DNA of 12,612 nucleotides, taken from the NCBI GenBank assembly GCA_036514535.1, contig DATBWZ010000057.1, forward strand, positions 1 through 12,612, in the 5' to 3' direction. The position numbers were made by a program, and so were the translations under genes. This DNA comes from DATBWZ01 sp036514535 (lineage in GTDB: Bacteria > JAMCPX01 > DATBWZ01). Shown here piece after piece: positions 1 through 6,556 of the stretch (its first letter is position 1; every line of letters starts with the position of its first letter). The notes below the pieces were generated by a model. That model saw nothing but the letters and a program-made list of their open reading frames with translations. It was not told the origin of the DNA and did no database searches.

Positions 1-789
1 GGACAACTGCAGGGCTGCGGCTGCACCGCGCTGGGAACCTTCCTTGCGGCGCCGGAGGCTGCACTCCTGAACCTGCCATTGTTCTTTAGAGACTATAAGG
101 AAGTTGATTTTATAATAGAAAAATTCAGACCGGAGATTGAGAAAGTTTTTGAAAAACGCGGATATTACATAATCGCAATATTAGATACCGGGTTTTTCTA
201 TCTGTTCTCAAAAACCAAGGCTAAAACTATTGAGGATATGAGAAAACAGAAGATACTCACATGGTTTGGAGATGTTGAGACAACCACATTAGAGGAAGCA
301 GGGATAAAGCCAATAAAGGTGAGTGTTCCTGACGTCGTTACTTCCCTCCAGACAGGGCTAATCAATGCTGATATTGCTCCGCCTGTCTGGCAGATGGCGA
401 CACAGGCATATGTGCACACAAATTATTATGTCACACAACCATTGTTTTATTCAATCGGAGGGTTAGTTATAGATAAAAACCAGATAGACAGTATTACAAT
501 CAAGTATCCAAAAGGATTGGATAAGGAAATTATTAAATTAACCATGCGCCTTATAAAAAATCTTGAGAAGGAGTGGAAAGATCAGGTAAGGGATTTTGAA
601 GCCAAAAGCCTGCGCGCCTTTGAGAAGTCCGGAATGGTGCCGGTAGATCTCCATCCGGAGGACTTAGAACAGTTCCATAAAATCTCCGGCAACGTCTGGA
701 AAAAGCTGGAGGGCAAACTTTATCCGAAAGAACTCCTTGACAAGGTAAATACAGCCCTTAAGGAATTCAGGGCCAGAAAGAAAAAATAA
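1..789 (+). CDS. TRAP transporter solute-binding protein, DctP family (5' partial)
   Basis: The reading frame is open from base 1 to a TAA at 787-789, so the gene starts outside the window. A TTG at 79 could be mistaken for a start, but codons before it read in frame as family-like sequence (...PEAALLNLPLFFRDYKEVDF). Family features include the LPLFF segment, the IEDMRKQK region where DctP proteins usually have a peDlkGlKiR motif, the SLQTGLINAD segment (usually aLqtG.vDg), and a helical, Lys-rich C-terminus. DctP proteins are periplasmic receptors that deliver an organic acid or other small ligand to a DctQM membrane permease; the permease genes are not visible here and may lie upstream. The arginine that normally binds the ligand carboxylate appears replaced by Leu (KILTW at about residues 84-88 of the visible protein), so the ligand may be atypical. 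The gene is convergent with the HIT gene, with 11 bp between stops. Confidence 0.85.
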   Translation, partial: GQLQGCGCTALGTFLAAPEAALLNLPLFFRDYKEVDFIIEKFRPEIEKVFEKRGYYIIAILDTGFFYLFSKTKAKTIEDMRKQKILTWFGDVETTTLEEAGIKPIKVSVPDVVTSLQTGLINADIAPPVWQMATQAYVHTNYYVTQPLFYSIGGLVIDKNQIDSITIKYPKGLDKEIIKLTMRLIKNLEKEWKDQVRDFEAKSLRAFEKSGMVPVDLHPEDLEQFHKISGNVWKKLEGKLYPKELLDKVNTALKEFRARKKK

Positions 790-800
790 GATAATATTTT

Positions 801-1148
801 CTATCCCGGGGGCCAGCCCATGTACCTGCCGCCAAGAAGGTGCAGGTGAATGTGAAAGACGGTTTGCCCGGCTTCCTTGTTGCAGTTGATTATGGTTCTG
901 AATCCCTTTGCCGCAATGCCCTCATCTGTTGCTATCCTGTTAGCAACAGCAAAAAGATAACCTATCAAGTTTTCGTCTTCCTTGTCTATTTCAAGAATTG
1001 TGGAAATATGTTTCTTGGGCAGAATCAGAATATGTACCGGCGCCTGGGGGTTTATATCCCTGAAGGCAAAAACATTCTCATCTTCATAAACCTTAGAACC
1101 TTTAATCTGACCTGAAATAATCTTGCAAAACAGACATTCTTCTGACAT
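801..1148 (-). CDS. HIT-family (histidine triad) nucleotide hydrolase, HinT-like
   Basis: This 115-residue protein has the full length of a HinT/PKCI-type HIT protein. It carries the histidine triad H99-I-H101-L-H103-LL near the C-terminus (QTVFHIHLHLL) and the N-terminal CLFCKI with Cys5 and Cys8, which together with downstream histidines form the zinc site in many family members. The PQAPVHILILPKKH segment is also typical. Family members hydrolyse nucleoside phosphoramidates and related adenylated compounds in the cytoplasm; the physiological substrate is usually unknown. The ATG at 1148 is preceded by GGGAGG (1155-1160) at 6 nt spacing, a strong ribosome binding site. It is the last gene of the minus-strand operon, 29 bp after the exported protein gene. 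No U-rich hairpin terminator is visible in the short gap to the convergent TRAP gene. Confidence 0.95.
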   Translation of the reverse strand: MSEECLFCKIISGQIKGSKVYEDENVFAFRDINPQAPVHILILPKKHISTILEIDKEDENLIGYLFAVANRIATDEGIAAKGFRTIINCNKEAGQTVFHIHLHLLGGRYMGWPPG

Positions 1149-1177
1149 AAAATACCTCCCGCAAAATTATATGCCGG

Positions 1178-2239
1178 TTATGAGCGTTCCCAGAATTTTA
1201 TTCTGGATAAAAATTTATTAATTATATCATCTACACTTTTAGGTATATCCTTTTTTGCATCCTTCAACAGATAATAACCCTTCATCCCAAGCAGGCATAT
1301 TTCGTTGTTTCTGCCTCGGAAATCAAATTGCCGCGACTCTCCCGATTCAAGATGAAGATAATTCCCGTCATCCCGCAACAGGCTATCCGGCAATTTTACA
1401 CCGCCGTTCTTTTTTATCGCAAGAGCATCTCCTGAAGCCAGATAAATACTGTCCAGTATCCAGTTCCCCGACCGGAGTTCAATCCTGAATTTACCGGCAG
1501 AAAATCCGTTCTCTTCAAAAAGAACAGCCATCCTGCGGACGCCAGCGCTGGACGGGCCAATTTTGCCTATGTATTCCCAGGTTTGATCATTCCACTGTTT
1601 TATATAAATTAAAAAATTTCCCCCGGTATCTTCAGCCGAAACGCTTTCTTTCTTATCTTTGTCCTCTTTTTTCTCTTTAGCAAAAGTCTCCCGTATTCTT
1701 CCCTCAAGCATATATGTTGGAGCGTAGTTTATCACGATAAAATTGTAAGATTTGAAATCCATATCTTTAAAATCAATATTGACCCATATCTTTTTATCAG
1801 AGAACCGCGCCAAAACACCCTTTGATTCAGGCCAAAAAACTGCGTCAGCCTTACGGAGAGACCCGCCAACCATGTCCCCATTTGAATCAAGAGCGGTATA
1901 GAGCTCCAGCTCTTTTTTAATTTTGATTAAATTACCATGCGTATCCAAAACAATATTACTGACAGATCCCTTTGTACAACCAATCTCCAGCAGATCAATA
2001 TAATATTCCATATCCGGCGCAGAGATCATTCTAAGTTCCAGATCTTCCAATTCCCTGTTTTCAAAAAGCAGATTGCTCCTTTTTTCATTTTCTTTCCGAA
2101 AACTGTCAATCATCATATCCGATTGAACAATCTTCTTATCGCCACTGCAGAGACAGACGTTCATCCCGGCAGAGTAAGAAGCGGCTGTATTAATAAACAA
2201 AGCTGTTAAAGCCAGCAGCAGACCTTTAAATGGTTCCAT
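1178..2239 (-). CDS. Exported protein of unknown function
   Basis: I do not recognise the family of this 353-residue protein. Residues 1-24 form a signal-peptide-like segment: a short start with one Lys, then a hydrophobic core (LLLALTALFI) and small residues (TAASYSA) suited to signal peptidase I. The mature part has cysteines at 29, 31, 88 and 315, a charged low-complexity linker at about 186-204 rich in Lys, Glu and Asp, and otherwise beta-prone segments such as FLIYIKQW and FRIELRSGNWILDSIYL, suggesting a beta-sandwich-like periplasmic or surface protein (inference). An in-frame GTG at 2248 is possible, but AAGGG (2248-2252) lies 8 nt before the ATG at 2239 and would overlap the GTG, so ATG is preferred. 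The 5' end overlaps yraN by 14 bp, implying coupled translation. Secretion contrasts with the cytoplasmic roles of the upstream genes, so it may simply share the transcript. Confidence 0.8.
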   Translation of the reverse strand: MEPFKGLLLALTALFINTAASYSAGMNVCLCSGDKKIVQSDMMIDSFRKENEKRSNLLFENRELEDLELRMISAPDMEYYIDLLEIGCTKGSVSNIVLDTHGNLIKIKKELELYTALDSNGDMVGGSLRKADAVFWPESKGVLARFSDKKIWVNIDFKDMDFKSYNFIVINYAPTYMLEGRIRETFAKEKKEDKDKKESVSAEDTGGNFLIYIKQWNDQTWEYIGKIGPSSAGVRRMAVLFEENGFSAGKFRIELRSGNWILDSIYLASGDALAIKKNGGVKLPDSLLRDDGNYLHLESGESRQFDFRGRNNEICLLGMKGYYLLKDAKKDIPKSVDDIINKFLSRIKFWERS

Positions 2240-2594
2240 CAAAAGCACCCTTATAAAGCTCTATCTCGTTCTTCCCGTTTACTCTGTTTATTGAAACAAC
2301 ATCAAATCTGAATCCGGAGAAACTGTCTGAACGGTTCGCTATAAAATTAAGAGCAACAAGTGAGATCTGCTTCTGCTTATTCCTTGTAACCGCAAGATAC
2401 GGCGGACCGTATGAATTATTCCGTCGTGTTTTAACCTCTATAAAACAGAGAACATCGCGGTCTCTCGCAATAACATCTATTTCGCCTATCCTGCACTTAT
2501 AGTTTTTAATAATTATCTCGTAGCCCTGGGCTTCAAGATATGAACATGCAATTTTTTCTCCTGTTTCGCCAGTAGATTTCCCCTTAAAACCCAT
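2226..2594 (-). CDS. yraN: YraN/UPF0102 family predicted nuclease-fold protein
   Basis: This 122-residue protein matches the YraN (UPF0102) family in length and motifs: an N-terminal GE..A helix (Glu13), GEIDVIA (37-43, with Asp40) and FIEVKTR (51-57, with Glu53 and Lys55). These correspond to the E...D...ExK pattern of the restriction-endonuclease-like fold, so all predicted metal-binding residues are present. The biological role is not established; a nuclease acting on DNA intermediates is the usual prediction. yraN often lies downstream of rplS and rnhB. Here rnhB is absent and the preceding gene is a Rad50-like ATPase whose TGA is immediately followed by this ATG (TGAATG). There is no convincing ribosome binding site of its own, so translation is probably coupled to the ATPase. 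Its 3' end overlaps the start of the exported protein gene. Confidence 0.93.
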   Translation of the reverse strand: MGFKGKSTGETGEKIACSYLEAQGYEIIIKNYKCRIGEIDVIARDRDVLCFIEVKTRRNNSYGPPYLAVTRNKQKQISLVALNFIANRSDSFSGFRFDVVSINRVNGKNEIELYKGAFDGTI

Positions 2595-4568
2595 TCAGGT
2601 CACTTTAAGATTATATACCTGGGATCCGGCTTTTGCAAATACGCTCCTGGATGTAAAATGGAGAATCTTTGCCCGGGTTGACATTGTCCTTAATATCTTA
2701 GCGGCAGCAACGATCCTTGCCTCGTCCGCATAAACAAAGGGCTCATCCATTATCAGGGGGAGCGGATTAGATTTAACTATCTCGTCAAGCAGTGCCAGCT
2801 TGACAGCAAAATATACCCCTTCGCGGGAGGAGGGGGAGAGATGTTTCCATTCAAGTTCCTTTCCATCCTTTCTTACTATCAAAATATTTCTGCCGGTGTC
2901 TGCAGTTTTACTGCTGACAGAAGAATAAAGTCCGCCGGTAAGATTTGCCAAATTATTCCTGAGATTCTCACTAACAACAGCAAGTATTTCATCCGGGCTC
3001 TTTTTCATAAATCCTGATGCAAGTTCCAACAAACCGGGCAGAGGCATTGAACCCGGAGGGGGCGTCTTGTTTTCAGTTACAATCGCAGGCTTAACATCCA
3101 TCTTCTGCGGTTTGACGCTTGCCGGCCGAGAAGGCTTAAGCAGTCCCTCCAATTTCCTAATTTCTTTTTTCATCTCGTTGGGATCCATGGAGAAACCTCC
3201 AGCCAGCTGCAGCCTCTCCTCATTTTCCTTAACCTTATCCTCCAGATCCTTCTTCTGCTTTAACAGCTCATCAAGATTGTACTTGGACCTGACGCCTTCC
3301 TTCTCTTCCTCCAATTTCTTTTTGTTTTCCCTGAGCAATTTAACCTGGTCAAGATAATAAATAAGCTGATCCGGGGAATCTATCTTTGCCTGATGCAGAA
3401 TGTTCTTTATGAGGATCGCCTCCAGATCATACTTTTTGCTGACCGTTCTTATGCGCTCTTCAATTTCCTGAAACCTCTTTCTTGCTTTTTGCTCCTTATC
3501 CCTTCTTGAAATCTCCTTCCAAGCTGAGTAAAAAAGCATCCCCCAACCCCCGATCCAGATTACCGGGAAAAACTTCAAAAAAGGGGCAACTCCGGAAATA
3601 TTAAGAGAACTTAGCGCAAATTGCGCAATCAAAAACGGAATGGCAGTAGCGGCGCCTGCAATGAACGGAATCTCCTTGTAAAAAGGAACCCCCATGGACG
3701 CGGCTAATTCCCTTGATGCAAATTGTTTATCCTGAATAAGGGTGGAAAGTTCTTTATTCTTAGCCTCTTCCTGAAGCTTGAGATTCTGAAGTTTTATTTC
3801 AATACCCTCCGGCAATTTTGTCAACTGTTCAAAATTTTTGAGTTCTTCATCAATTTCTTTTATTTTATCGTCAAAAACCCTGATTTCTTTTAATTTTGAC
3901 TCTATTTCAAAAACCTTTGACTGCAGTCCATCAACCTGAAACTGAATCTCGTTTATTTGTTCCACGAGAATTAATTCCTCTTTTAATTGCTGCAGCCTTG
4001 CCTTGATTGCATCCTCTTCGTTATATTCACCGGAAACATAATGAACACCCTCACCGAGTTCGTAACTGTCGTTGTCCGCCTGAAACGCTATGTTGGGGGT
4101 ATTAATATTCCCTGCAACAGGCAATGCGCTGTAATATCTGTCATACTCCTGGGATGAGGACATGAGCAGCCTGAGAAGAACATCGCCCGAAGGAATGCCA
4201 AGTGTACCGTTCATGTGGCTATGGACCCAACCTGAATCCCTGGAAAGGGGTTCAAAATTATCCTCCCCAACAAACCTGCTGAGCAGGGTCGTGTCATTCG
4301 TAAAATCCTTTATCATTCTTAACTGATCCGGCCCCACCTTAAAAACAAGCCCCGCCCGGCTGGGAGAACCTACGGTATCCCACGGGATAAATGTCCTTAT
4401 CTTCTCATCAAAAAATTTTTTATCAAGAAGCGACGCAACGCATTCAAAAAGGGTTGTCTTGCCGCATTCGTTTGGCCCAAAAAAAACATTGTAGCCGTCC
4501 TTGATGATAAATCTGAGGGCTGAATTGAATCTTCGTATTCCCTGTACGGCTAATTCAATTAACTCCAA
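2595..4568 (-). CDS. Membrane-embedded Rad50/YhaN-like coiled-coil ATPase
   Basis: This 657-residue protein has the split ABC-ATPase architecture of the SMC/Rad50/RecF superfamily. The N-terminal half has Walker A GPNECGKT (31-38), the form typical of YhaN-like AAA domains. The C-terminal half has a signature-like LSPSSREG (577-584), Walker B LPLIMDEP (603-610) and a switch histidine in ILHFTSR (His637). Between them run two coiled-coil arms (about 186-290 and 354-480) separated by two hydrophobic segments, about 299-321 and 329-350, that look like a transmembrane hairpin where SMC proteins carry a hinge or zinc hook. A Pro-rich linker (about 480-512) follows. ATPase heads would be cytoplasmic and the coiled-coil tip membrane-anchored (inference). 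The start is TTG; no ATG or GTG exists in frame before an upstream TGA, and later starts would lose Walker A. GGCGGG lies 9 nt upstream. The gene sits between rplS and yraN. Specific function unknown. Confidence 0.88.
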   Translation of the reverse strand: MELIELAVQGIRRFNSALRFIIKDGYNVFFGPNECGKTTLFECVASLLDKKFFDEKIRTFIPWDTVGSPSRAGLVFKVGPDQLRMIKDFTNDTTLLSRFVGEDNFEPLSRDSGWVHSHMNGTLGIPSGDVLLRLLMSSSQEYDRYYSALPVAGNINTPNIAFQADNDSYELGEGVHYVSGEYNEEDAIKARLQQLKEELILVEQINEIQFQVDGLQSKVFEIESKLKEIRVFDDKIKEIDEELKNFEQLTKLPEGIEIKLQNLKLQEEAKNKELSTLIQDKQFASRELAASMGVPFYKEIPFIAGAATAIPFLIAQFALSSLNISGVAPFLKFFPVIWIGGWGMLFYSAWKEISRRDKEQKARKRFQEIEERIRTVSKKYDLEAILIKNILHQAKIDSPDQLIYYLDQVKLLRENKKKLEEEKEGVRSKYNLDELLKQKKDLEDKVKENEERLQLAGGFSMDPNEMKKEIRKLEGLLKPSRPASVKPQKMDVKPAIVTENKTPPPGSMPLPGLLELASGFMKKSPDEILAVVSENLRNNLANLTGGLYSSVSSKTADTGRNILIVRKDGKELEWKHLSPSSREGVYFAVKLALLDEIVKSNPLPLIMDEPFVYADEARIVAAAKILRTMSTRAKILHFTSRSVFAKAGSQVYNLKVT

Positions 4569-4624
4569 TTCAGAAAACCCGCCATGTAATCAATTTAAAC
4601 GGAAAATACATCTGAATCAGGTGA

Positions 4625-5044
4625 TTAGTTCTTGGATTCCTTAATCTCGTTATTCACCGTTTCCGGCGCACTATCCTCAATGCCTTCCTCAGGAATAACC
4701 ACCGTTCTCCGCTTGATCTTTGTCCCTTTGCCTATCTTATCCCTCAGGTAGTAAAGCCTTGCCCTTCTGACCCTGCCCCTCGTAACAATCTCAATCCTGT
4801 CAACGGACGGGCTGTGAAGCGGAAAGATCCTTTCTACTCCAATTCCATAAGAAATTTTTCTCACTGTAAAAGTGGCGCCCGTTCCAGAACCTCTCTTTCT
4901 GATAATGACGCCCTCAAAAATCTGCAGCCGCTCTTTTTCGCCTTCCTGGACCTTGGAATATACCTTTACCGTATCTCCAACCCTGAAATCAGGCAGTGAT
5001 TTCTTTAAATAATTTTCTTCCACTGTTTTTATTAGATGTTGCAT
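4625..5044 (-). CDS. rplS: 50S ribosomal protein L19
   Basis: L19 lies at the 30S-50S interface of the ribosome. The sequence shows the family core throughout: FRVGDTVKV (20-28), LQIFEGVIIRKRG (40-52), ATFTVRKISYGIGVERIFPLHSP (57-79) and GRVRRARLYYLRD (90-102). At 139 residues it is about 20 longer than most bacterial L19 proteins because of an acidic, probably disordered C-terminal tail (about 116-139, rich in Glu and Asn). The ATG is preceded by a purine-rich GAGGAGGAG ribosome binding site. The gene follows trmD with a 12-bp gap, the usual trmD-rplS arrangement, and is followed after 56 bp by the ATPase gene. Confidence 0.98.
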   Translation of the reverse strand: MQHLIKTVEENYLKKSLPDFRVGDTVKVYSKVQEGEKERLQIFEGVIIRKRGSGTGATFTVRKISYGIGVERIFPLHSPSVDRIEIVTRGRVRRARLYYLRDKIGKGTKIKRRTVVIPEEGIEDSAPETVNNEIKESKN

Positions 5045-5056
5045 TTTCTCCTCCTC

Positions 5057-5812
5057 TCAATTAATTGTTTCTTTCTGAACTTTTTTTAAAATTGTTATTT
5101 CTTCCTCTGTAAGATACCCGCAATTTTTTGCTTTGTCAATAAGATCGGGCCTTTTCCTCAGTGTTTTCTCAAGAGATTGGAGCATTCTCCATTTTTTTAT
5201 TTCGCTGTGGTTGCCGGAAACAAGAACCTCCGGCACATTATATCCGCGGAATTCCCTTGGCCTTGTGTACTGCGGATAATCAAGAAGCGACCGGGAAAAT
5301 GTCTCGGCATGAATGGACTCCTCGTTCCCGATAACACCCTTGACAAGTCTGACAACGGATTCAAGAATAACAATGGCCGCAACCTCCCCTCCGCTCAGGA
5401 CATAATCGCCAATGGATACATCGTCATCAACAAAGTTCGCTCTAATCCTCTCGTCCACGCCCTCGTATCTTCCGCAGATAAGCACAACCTGGTCGTAGCG
5501 GAGCAATTCTCCTGCGAATTCCTGATTAAATTTCCTGCCGTCCGGACTCAAAAGAATCCGGATTGATTTCCTGCCGTCAAGGATAATGCTCTCAAGGGCA
5601 GCTACGACTGGTTCCGGTTTCAGAACCATACCAGGACCCCCGCCAAAAGGCATATCGTCAACAACCTTGTGCCTACCAGAGGCAAAATCCCTTATATTGG
5701 TTATTTTTACTTCCGCAAAGCCGTTCTGGATAGCCCTTGAAAGAATGCCCGCATTGAGCGGCGATGTAAAAAAATCAGGGAACAGGGAAAGTATGTCAAA
5801 TCTGATGGACAT
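5057..5812 (-). CDS. trmD: tRNA (guanine37-N1)-methyltransferase TrmD
   Basis: TrmD methylates N1 of G37 next to the anticodon of certain tRNAs using S-adenosylmethionine and so prevents +1 frameshifting. The 251-residue protein has normal length and the SPOUT trefoil-knot motifs: DDMPFGGGPGM (52-62), LICGRYEGVDERI (111-123), SIGDYVLSGGE (133-143), LLDYPQYTRP (176-185) and the C-terminal-domain SGNHSEIKKWR (199-209). The position aligning with the enterobacterial catalytic Asp of the EDSF motif is Glu170 here (AETF); the acidic character is kept. The ATG at 5812 has no recognisable ribosome binding site, only a GTTTATAAAC palindrome, and TAA lies two codons upstream in frame, so no earlier start is available. 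It follows khpA after 49 bp with no rimM between them. Confidence 0.98.
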   Translation of the reverse strand: MSIRFDILSLFPDFFTSPLNAGILSRAIQNGFAEVKITNIRDFASGRHKVVDDMPFGGGPGMVLKPEPVVAALESIILDGRKSIRILLSPDGRKFNQEFAGELLRYDQVVLICGRYEGVDERIRANFVDDDVSIGDYVLSGGEVAAIVILESVVRLVKGVIGNEESIHAETFSRSLLDYPQYTRPREFRGYNVPEVLVSGNHSEIKKWRMLQSLEKTLRKRPDLIDKAKNCGYLTEEEITILKKVQKETIN

Positions 5813-5813
5813 T

Positions 5814-5823
5814 GTTTATAAAC
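5814..5823. repeat. Perfect 10-bp palindrome before trmD
   Basis: GTTTATAAAC reads the same on both strands and ends one base before the trmD start codon, where a Shine-Dalgarno sequence would be expected. Its role is unknown. It could be chance in an AT-rich 49-bp spacer or could limit initiation at trmD. Confidence 0.4.
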
Positions 5824-5861
5824 CATAATTTATTAAATCTGAACTGCTCAGCGCTTAACGG

Positions 5862-6101
5862 TTATTCCATAATCTCAAGATGAATCTTCTTTTTCATTTT
5901 CTGTGATGCAGCGCCGAGAATAGTTCTCATTGCCTTGGCTGTTTTGCCCTCTTTTCCAATTACCTTGCCTATGTCTTCTTTGGCCACTCTCAGTTCAAGA
6001 ATTGAGGTCTGCTCGCCTTCCACCTCCTGAACCTTAACAGCCTCCGGGCTGTCAACAACCGCCTTTGCCATCTGCTCAACAAAATCCTTAAGATAGCTCA
6101 T
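5862..6101 (-). CDS. khpA: KH-domain RNA-binding protein KhpA (YlqC family)
   Basis: This 79-residue protein is a single KH domain with the RNA-binding GxxG loop in VIGKEGKTAKAMRTIL (loop GKEG). Length, the N-terminal helix (YLKDFVEQMAKAVVDSPEAV) and the position directly after rpsP match KhpA/YlqC. KhpA proteins bind RNA, often with KhpB/Jag, and have been linked to cell-size and small-RNA control in Gram-positive bacteria; the role in this organism is inferred by family only. A GGAGG ribosome binding site precedes the ATG. It is 57 bp from rpsP and 49 bp from trmD. Confidence 0.95.
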   Translation of the reverse strand: MSYLKDFVEQMAKAVVDSPEAVKVQEVEGEQTSILELRVAKEDIGKVIGKEGKTAKAMRTILGAASQKMKKKIHLEIME

Positions 6102-6158
6102 AGATCCACCTCCGAATCCCTTTAAGCACTGATATTACAGCAACGGAACAACCGTTAT

Positions 6159-6410
6159 TTATCCGGCTGTCCCTGTCTTAGCCTTTTTGAGCAGACTGCT
6201 TACCGTTTCAGAGGGTTGGGCGCCCTTTTTAACCCAATAATCAACCCTCTCCATCTTGATTCTGATATCAGCAGGGTCCTTGTTCGGGTCATAGAATCCA
6301 ATTTCCTCTATAAACCGACCATCCCTCGGAAACCTTTTATCCGCAACCACAACCCTGTAAATGTCCTTGTTTTTTCTGCCAACCCTTCTTAGTCTTATAA
6401 CAACAGCCAT
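6159..6410 (-). CDS. rpsP: 30S ribosomal protein S16
   Basis: S16 is an assembly protein of the 30S subunit. The 83-residue product has the complete family pattern: MAVVIRLRRVGRKNKDIYRVVVAD at the N-terminus, then PRDGRFIEEIGFYDPN and the Asp/Tyr-containing VDYWVKKGAQPSETVSSLL. It is the first gene of the translation operon, preceded by an AGGAGG ribosome binding site (6419-6424) 8 nt from the ATG and a strong promoter. In many bacteria ffh lies immediately upstream; here the upstream neighbour across the 272-bp gap is recG. Confidence 0.98.
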   Translation of the reverse strand: MAVVIRLRRVGRKNKDIYRVVVADKRFPRDGRFIEEIGFYDPNKDPADIRIKMERVDYWVKKGAQPSETVSSLLKKAKTGTAG

Positions 6411-6418
6411 TCCTTTTG

Positions 6419-6424
6419 CCTCCT
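6419..6424 (-). promoter_or_regulatory. Ribosome binding site of rpsP
   Basis: AGGAGG on the minus strand, complementary to the 16S rRNA anti-Shine-Dalgarno, 8 nt before the rpsP ATG at 6410. It lies only about ten bases downstream of the -10 box, so the leader is expected to be very short. Confidence 0.85.
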
Positions 6425-6434
6425 GTTTTATTAA

Positions 6435-6463
6435 AATATAGTAAAATAACAGAAAAAAGTCAA
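6435..6463 (-). promoter_or_regulatory. Sigma70-type promoter of the rpsP operon
   Basis: On the minus strand, TTGACT (6458-6463) is separated by exactly 17 bp from TATATT (6435-6440). Each hexamer is one base from the consensus and the spacing is optimal. A start near 6428 would give a leader of under 20 nt containing just the rpsP ribosome binding site, which leaves no room for a leader riboswitch or attenuator. It probably drives rpsP through the downstream genes; the start point is predicted, not measured. Confidence 0.8.
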
Positions 6464-6556
6464 ATGAATTCTAAGAGGCTCACTCCTTTGGCTTGACAAT
6501 GGAGCGGGGGATAAGAATCTATAGGCAAATTAATAGATACCAGAGCCTAATGTTTG

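Noticed and set aside
79..789. TRAP binding protein starting at the TTG at 79
   Set aside because: The frame is open to base 1 and the upstream codons match the family, so the gene is 5' truncated by the window.
832..855. Inverted repeat ACCTGC...GCAGGT as a terminator between convergent genes
   Set aside because: It lies inside the HIT coding sequence and no T-run follows.
2240..2248. GTG start for the exported protein at 2248
   Set aside because: The AAGGG ribosome binding site would overlap this codon; it is well spaced for the ATG at 2239.
6142..6156. Small hairpin AACGG-loop-CCGTT after rpsP as a terminator
   Set aside because: The stem is only 5 bp with no U-tract, and downstream operon genes need read-through.
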